Part shown: positions 7,182 through 10,775 of the stretch, in pieces
Layout of the letters: each line of letters opens with the position of its first letter
Numbering within the stretch: the stretch's first letter is position 1
Source of the DNA: an uncultured beta proteobacterium
GTDB lineage: Bacteria; Pseudomonadota; Gammaproteobacteria; Burkholderiales; SG8-39
DNA: 10,775 nt
Assembly (NCBI GenBank): GCA_902826155.1
Contig: CADEDU010000143.1
Span: 1 to 10,775, forward strand
Reading direction: 5' to 3'
The notes under the pieces: generated by a model
The model's database searches: none
The model's input: the letters and a program-made list of their open reading frames with translations, nothing else
Told to the model about the DNA's origin: nothing
Position numbers and translations under genes: made by a program

Positions 7182-8147
7182 ATGAAAACAACGACCCTCC
7201 GCTCAGGTATCACTCCGTACGTTCACATCGCGCGCCCCGATCACTGGTTCAAGCACGTCTTCATGATTCCTGGCGTGCTGCTCGTGTTCTATGCGAGCCC
7301 GCAGCTGATCGAGCCGCACGTGTTTGTACGCGTGGCCGTGGCCTTTCTGGCCGCATGCCTGATCGCTTCGAGCTATTACGTGCTGAACGAGATCCTCGAC
7401 GCGCCCTACGACGCGAAGCATCCGGTCAAGCGCGATCGGCCGATTCCCTCGGGGCTGGTGCTCGTGCCCGTTGCGTACCTGGAGTGGGCGGCGCTCGCCA
7501 TTGCCGGACTGGGTCTGGCGAGTCTGTTGGGCAAGCAGTTCTTCGCGGCGTCGCTCGCGCTGTGGATCATGAGCCTCATCTACAACGTGCGGCCGGTGCG
7601 GGCGAAAGACCGCGCCTACCTCGATGTCCTGGTCGAATCGGTCAACAACCCATTGCGGCTGGCAATGGGCTGGTACGCCACCGGCACCGACCTGGTCATT
7701 CCGCTGTCGATGGTCATGGCGTTCTGGATGCTCGGCGGCTTCTTCATGGCAATGAAGCGCTTCGCGGAATACCGGCTGATCGGCGCCGAGCAGGCCGAGG
7801 CCTACCGCGTCGTCTTTCGGCGCTACAACGACGTGCGACTGCTGGTTTCGGCGTCGTTCTACGCCGTGGCGTTCGGGCTGTTTCTCGGAATTTTTCTCAT
7901 TCGATATCGCATCGAGCTGCTGGTGATCGTGCCGTTCGTGGCCGGCATGATCGCCTGGTACATCCATCTGGGTTTTCTCCCGGAAAGTCCGGCGCAGTAC
8001 CCCGAGCGTTTGCACAAGCAGCGTGGCTTCATGGTGTACATGGTGGCGTGCGTGTGCGCGTGTATCCTGGCGCTGCACGTCGATATTCCGTTCCTGCACA
8101 CGATCTTCGCGCCTACCGAAACGCTGTTGGGGGCTGGTCGTGGCTGA
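7182..8147 (+). CDS. UbiA-family prenyltransferase, probable polyprenyl-phosphate phosphoribosyltransferase type
   Basis: A 321-residue membrane protein starting at MKTTTLRSG. The first aspartate-rich motif is N69-E-x-x-D73-x-x-x-D77, followed by HPVKRDRPIPSG (80-91). The second is DRAYLDVLVES (143-153). Several hydrophobic segments follow, as expected for the UbiA fold. The opening YVHIARPDHWFKHVFMIPG (13-31) and the 'HP-x-K-R-x-RPI' run are typical of decaprenyl-phosphate phosphoribosyltransferase-like members rather than ubiquinone UbiA. In those, 5-phosphoribosyl diphosphate is joined to polyprenyl phosphate at the inner membrane. The adjoining HAD phosphatase supports that reading. The exact pentose and lipid remain inference. 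An in-frame ATG at 7059 would add 41 residues unlike any UbiA N-terminus, so 7182 is preferred despite a weak Shine-Dalgarno. The 3' end overlaps the phosphatase gene by eight bases. Confidence 0.84.
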   Translation: MKTTTLRSGITPYVHIARPDHWFKHVFMIPGVLLVFYASPQLIEPHVFVRVAVAFLAACLIASSYYVLNEILDAPYDAKHPVKRDRPIPSGLVLVPVAYLEWAALAIAGLGLASLLGKQFFAASLALWIMSLIYNVRPVRAKDRAYLDVLVESVNNPLRLAMGWYATGTDLVIPLSMVMAFWMLGGFFMAMKRFAEYRLIGAEQAEAYRVVFRRYNDVRLLVSASFYAVAFGLFLGIFLIRYRIELLVIVPFVAGMIAWYIHLGFLPESPAQYPERLHKQRGFMVYMVACVCACILALHVDIPFLHTIFAPTETLLGAGRG

Positions 8148-8796
8148 GGGTCGTCGCATCGCGGTCTTCGATCTCGACGAAACGCTCACCCGCCGCGATA
8201 CCTATCTTCCGTTTCTGATCGGATACGCCCGCAGGCACCCGCGCAGATGGGTGAAGGTTGCGATGCTCCCGCTCCAGTTGCTCGCGGTGTGGCGCTGGCG
8301 CGACCGTGCGTGGCTGAAAGAGCAGTTCCTTCTAGCGTTCATCGGCGGCGAACCGCGCGCGAAGGTTGAGGCTTGGGCTGCCGATTTCGCCGAGCGGCTG
8401 GCGCTGTGGGGGCTGCGCGGGCAGGGCGTTACGCAGCTTCGTGAGCATCAGCGCGCGGGCGATCGGGTACTGCTCGCTTCAGCCAGCTTTGATGTTTACG
8501 TGAATCACCTCGGCACCAGGCTCGGGGTCAGCGAGATCGTCGCGAGCAAAGTCCGATGGGACGGTCACGACCGCGTGTACGGGCTAGACGGGGGCAATTG
8601 CAAATCGCACGAGAAGCTCTCGCAGATCAAGTCGCGGCTCGGCGACGAAGCGAGCGGCGAAGGGGTTGTTGCTTATTCCGATTCGCATGCCGACTTGCCG
8701 CTGCTCACTTGGGCTGAGCAAGGCGTCGCAGTGTGCCCCACGAGAAAGCTCGCCCGCGAAGTCGCGACGCGCCGATTGGTGGTAGCGCGCTGGTAG
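8140..8796 (+). CDS. HAD-superfamily IB phosphatase (SerB-like)
   Basis: A 218-residue HAD hydrolase. Motif I is FDLDETLTRRD (10-20), with nucleophile D11 and acid/base D13. Motif II is LLASAS (111-116), with S114 or S116 binding phosphate. The motif III lysine is K155 or K159 in NCKSHEKL. Motif IV is YSDSHADLPLL (179-189), with D181 and D185 as magnesium ligands. A helical cap lies between motifs I and II. It should be a cytosolic, magnesium-dependent phosphatase. In related proteobacterial proteins this domain is often fused to UbiA, and it would remove the 5-phosphate from the prenyl-linked phosphoribose. GTG 8140 is chosen because it starts just before motif I and has GGGGG (8129-8133) six bases upstream. 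The frame extends further upstream to 8023, but that stretch lies inside UbiA and has no HAD features. Confidence 0.87.
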   Translation: MAEGRRIAVFDLDETLTRRDTYLPFLIGYARRHPRRWVKVAMLPLQLLAVWRWRDRAWLKEQFLLAFIGGEPRAKVEAWAADFAERLALWGLRGQGVTQLREHQRAGDRVLLASASFDVYVNHLGTRLGVSEIVASKVRWDGHDRVYGLDGGNCKSHEKLSQIKSRLGDEASGEGVVAYSDSHADLPLLTWAEQGVAVCPTRKLAREVATRRLVVARW

Positions 8797-8845
8797 ATCC
8801 AGACGCCTTCGCCGGGCCGCGATCTCGCGCTCCGTCTCGTTTCCA

Positions 8846-9967
8846 ATGACTGGCCTTCGGAAGAACTCGAAAGGTGCGCTGCATCCGGTCGCGCGCGAAC
8901 TGCATTTTCGCTGGGCGCTCTACGCCCTCGCTCTCTTCACCACCTTCCTCCTCTACGCCAGCCTCCGCCCGTTTCGCGGCTGGCGCGTGCCGTCGCATTC
9001 GGTGTTCGACTTCCTGATGCGATCCGAGGTGGTGCATCTCGAGCACCCCGACGTTGTCCTGAACGTGTTGGGCTATGTGCCGTTCGGGTTTCTGCTCATG
9101 CTGGGGCTGGTGCGGCGCTGGCGTGAGCCGATAGCGATCGTGCTGGCGGTGTTGATCGCGGTCGCGGTGAGCGTGACGGTCGAGGTGACGCAGAACTTTC
9201 TGCCGACGCGGTTTCCGTCGCGGGTCGACATCGTCACCAATTTCATGGGCGCTTCCATCGGCGCCACGCTCGCGATCGTGCTGCTGCCGGTGCTTTCAAA
9301 GGCGCTGCGGCGTGCGCCCGGCCGCGCGCATCGCACGCAGCGCGGCTTGCCTCGCGAGCTGGGCGTGCTGCTGATCGGGGTGTGGTGGTTCGCGATGCTC
9401 GGCGTGCCTGAGGTCGCGAGTAATCTGGGCGTGATCCACGCGCTGAGCGGCGGGGTACAGCTTGCGCCCTCTGCCCTGGCCGACCGGTTTGGGTATCAGA
9501 TGGCCAGCGGCGCGCTTGGTCTGGCGAGTGCGGCGGTGGTGATCCGCGTGTTCACAATCGACAAGCCGCTGGTGTTGTGGCTCACCTTGTTCGCGCTTGG
9601 TGTGGCGCTCGCGGTGCGGAGCGCGGCCGTGGCGCTGCATGTGGGCGGTGCGCATGCGCTGGCATGGATCTCACCCGGCACGGTGGTCGGTCTGGCGCTT
9701 GGCGTCGCGATTGCAATGTGCCTCGCGCGGCTGCGGGGCCCGGTGTTCGTGGGGTTAGGCGTGCTAATCCTCGCTACCGCAGTAGCGTTCGCGAACGTGG
9801 TGACGTCCGGCGTGTTTGGCGCACCCGTCAAGCCGCTGCCGTTCGGCGATCTTGCGCGCGTGGCCGATGTGGCCGGCGCGCTGTGGCCGTTCGCGGCGAT
9901 GGGGTTGGTGGCGTGGCGGGGGTGGCGTGTGAGTGTGGGAATTCCCGCGGCGGGGAGTGGAGCGTAG
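8846..9967 (+). CDS. VanZ-family membrane protein
   Basis: A 373-residue polytopic membrane protein. The first 150 residues carry the VanZ signature: a first span (24-40) ending in YASLRPF, LNVLGYVPFGFLLML (72-86), then VEVTQNFLPTRFPSRVDIV (112-130) and TNFMGASIGA (131-140). The conserved E113, Q116, R126, D128 and N132 are present. The remaining 220 residues form about six more hydrophobic segments with no domain I recognise, so it is longer than a minimal VanZ protein. VanZ itself confers low-level teicoplanin resistance. Most proteobacterial relatives sit in envelope-polysaccharide loci and have no proven function. It begins 49 bases after the phosphatase gene, so it is probably in the same operon. 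ATG 8846 lacks an evident Shine-Dalgarno. No antibiotic-resistance role should be assumed. Confidence 0.8.
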   Translation: MTGLRKNSKGALHPVARELHFRWALYALALFTTFLLYASLRPFRGWRVPSHSVFDFLMRSEVVHLEHPDVVLNVLGYVPFGFLLMLGLVRRWREPIAIVLAVLIAVAVSVTVEVTQNFLPTRFPSRVDIVTNFMGASIGATLAIVLLPVLSKALRRAPGRAHRTQRGLPRELGVLLIGVWWFAMLGVPEVASNLGVIHALSGGVQLAPSALADRFGYQMASGALGLASAAVVIRVFTIDKPLVLWLTLFALGVALAVRSAAVALHVGGAHALAWISPGTVVGLALGVAIAMCLARLRGPVFVGLGVLILATAVAFANVVTSGVFGAPVKPLPFGDLARVADVAGALWPFAAMGLVAWRGWRVSVGIPAAGSGA

Positions 9968-9975
9968 GTCACGAC
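9966..9975 (+). repeat. Direct repeat AGGTCACGAC, copy 1
   Basis: An exact 10-base direct repeat with copy 2 at 10075-10084, 109 bases further on. This copy overlaps the last two bases of the VanZ stop codon. A chance match is possible but not expected in so short a region. Confidence 0.4.
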
Positions 9976-9980
9976 AATCC

Positions 9981-10003
9981 GAGGCGGCTGTCTACAGAGC
10001 CTC
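9981..10003 (+). terminator. Hairpin after the VanZ gene, possible terminator without T-run
   Basis: GAGGC (9981-9985) pairs with GCCTC (9999-10003). Inside it CTG (9988-9990) pairs with CAG (9995-9997) around a four-base loop TCTA, leaving a GG/A internal bulge. It starts 14 bases after the VanZ stop. The following bases (AAGTAGC) are not T-rich, so a classical intrinsic terminator is doubtful. It could instead protect the 3' end of the transcript. Confidence 0.3.
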
Positions 10004-10019
10004 AAGTAGCCTGCATCGA

Positions 10020-10067
10020 CTCGGCGAGCCCACCGCGCCGGAGACCCTCGATCGACGCCTCGCCGAG
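10020..10067 (+). repeat. Inverted repeat CTCGGCGAG / CTCGCCGAG
   Basis: CTCGGCGAG (10020-10028) and its exact reverse complement CTCGCCGAG (10059-10067) are 30 bases apart. The right arm also folds locally (GCCTC 10057-10061 with GAGGC 10065-10069). It may be a REP-like element or chance structure in GC-rich DNA. Confidence 0.3.
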
Positions 10068-10074
10068 GCCCGAA

Positions 10075-10084
10075 AGGTCACGAC
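10075..10084 (+). repeat. Direct repeat AGGTCACGAC, copy 2
   Basis: Second exact copy of the decamer found at 9966-9975. The pair brackets the 9-base inverted repeat at 10020-10067. No function can be assigned. Confidence 0.4.
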
Positions 10085-10158
10085 GGGCAAGACGAGCGGC
10101 GCAGCATGGTCCGGCATCCGTCGATCCACCGACGCACCGAAAAATCCAGCCGCACGGC

Positions 10159-10171
10159 GCGGAAATTCCGC
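10159..10171. repeat. Near-palindrome GCGGAAATTCCGC
   Basis: Six-base arms GCGGAA and TTCCGC flank a single central A. It lies 145 bases upstream of the GDSL hydrolase start, directly before the possible -10 box TACGAT. That position would suit an operator, but no regulator is identified. Confidence 0.25.
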
Positions 10172-10277
10172 TACGATCTGACGCACATAACAACGACTGC
10201 TTGCGCGGCTACGGGTGCTTCCCGGTTGTCCTGCTTCCCAGCTTTGACCCGTATTGCCCGGATTTGCCAGTCATGCT

Positions 10278-10294
10278 CGGCCTGGCCCAGGCCG
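10278..10294 (+). promoter_or_regulatory. Leader hairpin upstream of the GDSL hydrolase
   Basis: CGGCCTG (10278-10284) and CAGGCCG (10288-10294) form a perfect 7-bp GC-rich stem with a GCC loop. It ends 10 bases before the Shine-Dalgarno of the next gene. It could limit ribosome access or stabilise the message. The following GTCTTT is too weak a T-run to call a terminator. Confidence 0.4.
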
Positions 10295-10304
10295 GTCTTT
10301 CCTC

Positions 10305-10310
10305 AGGGGG
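10305..10310 (+). promoter_or_regulatory. Ribosome binding site of the GDSL hydrolase
   Basis: AGGGGG lies five bases ahead of ATG 10316. It is one of the clearest Shine-Dalgarno sequences in the window. It fixes the start at the codon where the signal peptide begins. Confidence 0.6.
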
Positions 10311-10315
10311 AATCG

Positions 10316-10775
10316 ATGCGTCGGATGGTGTTGTTGTTCGTGCTTGCGCTGCTCGCGCGGCCGGCTTTCAGCGGTTATTCCAGTCTCGTCGTCTTCGGCG
10401 ACAGTCTTTCCGACGGCGGCAACGCCAGCGCGCTCTCGGGCGGCAACTTTCCGCCCACGCCGCCGTACGCGGGGCAGTTCTCCAACGGGCCCACGGCGGT
10501 GCAGTATCTGGCCGGCAATCTCGGTATCTCGAACTTCTCGCCCTCGGTGCTTGGCGGCACCAACTACGCGGTCGGCGGGGCCACCACCGGTCTGACCAAC
10601 TTCAACTTCCAGGTGAACAGCCCGGCCGGGGTCAATCAGATCGGCTCGCTGCAGTTCACCGGCATGCAGGCGCAGGTGGGCTCGTACCTGGCCTCGGGCA
10701 ACGTCAGCGACCCCAACTCGACGCTCTACGTGGTGTGGGGCGGGCCGAACGACTTCTTCCTCGCGCAGGCCCCGG
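10316..10775 (+). CDS. Exported SGNH/GDSL hydrolase, N-terminal part (3' end outside window)
   Basis: The frame is open from ATG 10316 to the window end, giving 153 residues. Residues 1-19 form a signal peptide: MRRM, a hydrophobic core VLLFVLALLA, and likely cleavage after AFS. Block I is VFGDSLSDGGN (26-36), with S30 as the nucleophile. FSNGPTAVQYLA (55-66) and GGTNYAVGGATTG (80-92) are the following conserved segments. VVWGGPNDFF (139-148) is block III, with N145 as the oxyanion-hole residue. The catalytic Asp-x-x-His would lie beyond the edge. Family members are esterases or lipases acting outside the cytoplasm. Many of this subtype in beta- and gammaproteobacteria end in a PEP-CTERM sorting signal or an autotransporter barrel, and neither can be checked here. 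It is separated from the polysaccharide genes by 348 bases and is probably an independent unit. Confidence 0.85.
   Translation, partial: MRRMVLLFVLALLARPAFSGYSSLVVFGDSLSDGGNASALSGGNFPPTPPYAGQFSNGPTAVQYLAGNLGISNFSPSVLGGTNYAVGGATTGLTNFNFQVNSPAGVNQIGSLQFTGMQAQVGSYLASGNVSDPNSTLYVVWGGPNDFFLAQAP

Larger units (their letters stand above)
9968..10315. other. Intergenic region with repeats and hairpins
   Basis: These 348 bases lie between the VanZ gene and the GDSL hydrolase gene. Short open frames exist on both strands but none resembles a protein or has a ribosome site, so I see no gene. The stretch holds a hairpin just past the VanZ stop, a 10-base direct repeat, a 9-base inverted repeat, a 13-base near-palindrome, and a 7-bp hairpin near the next start. 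A promoter for the hydrolase is expected. TACGAT (10172-10177) is a fair -10 box but has no good -35 partner. Confidence 0.5.

Noticed and set aside
7182..8147. Ubiquinone biosynthesis UbiA (4-hydroxybenzoate polyprenyltransferase)
   Set aside because: The HAD phosphatase partner, the 'HPVKRDRPI' run and the glycan context favour a phosphoribosyl-type member, and there is no ubiC or other ubiquinone gene.
7203..8189. Long open frame of 328 codons on the minus strand across the UbiA gene
   Set aside because: It is antisense to a gene with clear UbiA motifs, has a composition rich in Arg, His and Gln typical of a shadow frame in GC-rich DNA, and shows no domain.
7355..8218. Plus-strand frame of 287 codons overlapping UbiA and the phosphatase
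   Set aside because: It is a frame-shifted reading of the same DNA, very rich in Arg and Ala, without any recognisable motif.
8846..9967. Glycopeptide resistance gene because of the VanZ domain
   Set aside because: No vanHAX or other resistance genes are nearby, and the context is Gram-negative envelope polysaccharide synthesis.
10254..10595. Plus-strand frame of 113 codons at the right end
   Set aside because: It is a different frame from the GDSL hydrolase starting at 10316, which has the signal peptide, catalytic blocks and ribosome site.

Overview
The window looks like part of a chromosomal surface-polysaccharide locus from a Gram-negative bacterium, most likely a beta- or gammaproteobacterium. 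The inference rests on high GC, tightly packed glycosyltransferase genes, a UbiA/HAD pair typical of proteobacterial polyprenyl-phosphate sugar synthesis, and a secreted GDSL esterase of a type common in these groups. I cannot name the species. No RNA gene, insertion sequence, CRISPR array or phage gene is visible.

Layout. (1) 2-4116, plus strand: five tightly coupled genes. They encode the C-terminal part of a cytosolic glycosyltransferase, a WbbJ-like O-acyltransferase, a SAM methyltransferase, an extended-SDR NAD(P)-sugar epimerase/dehydratase, and a family-4 glycosyltransferase. Genes abut or overlap by 4-11 bases, and two use GTG or TTG starts. (2) 4194-6979, minus strand: a two-gene unit with a 4-base overlap. 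A membrane GT39/ArnT-like glycosyltransferase comes first, followed by an unusual alkaline-phosphatase-superfamily protein. (3) 7182-9967, plus strand: a UbiA-family prenyltransferase, a HAD-IB phosphatase overlapping it by 8 bases, and a VanZ-family membrane protein. (4) 9968-10315: a 348-base intergenic stretch with several small repeats and hairpins. (5) 10316 to the end: the start of an exported SGNH/GDSL hydrolase, cut off by the window edge.

How the parts may work together (inference). Region 1 makes and decorates an oligosaccharide: sugar synthesis, transfer, O-acetylation and methylation. UbiA plus HAD resembles the first two steps of polyprenyl-phosphoryl-pentose synthesis (phosphoribosyl transfer, then dephosphorylation). 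A GT39-type membrane enzyme uses polyprenyl-phosphate sugars as donors, so the divergent gene at 5606-6979 is a natural consumer of that lipid-linked sugar. The AlkP-like protein, translationally coupled to it, may trim or add a phosphate-containing group. The DprE1/DprE2-type epimerase pair that would complete a ribose-to-arabinose route is not in the window.

Base composition changes along the window. Sampled 60-base lines hold 29 and 34 G+C at the left end (301-360, 61-120) but 40 and 41 at the right end (9121-9180, 10381-10440). This fits a variable, possibly transferred polysaccharide block next to more typical host sequence.
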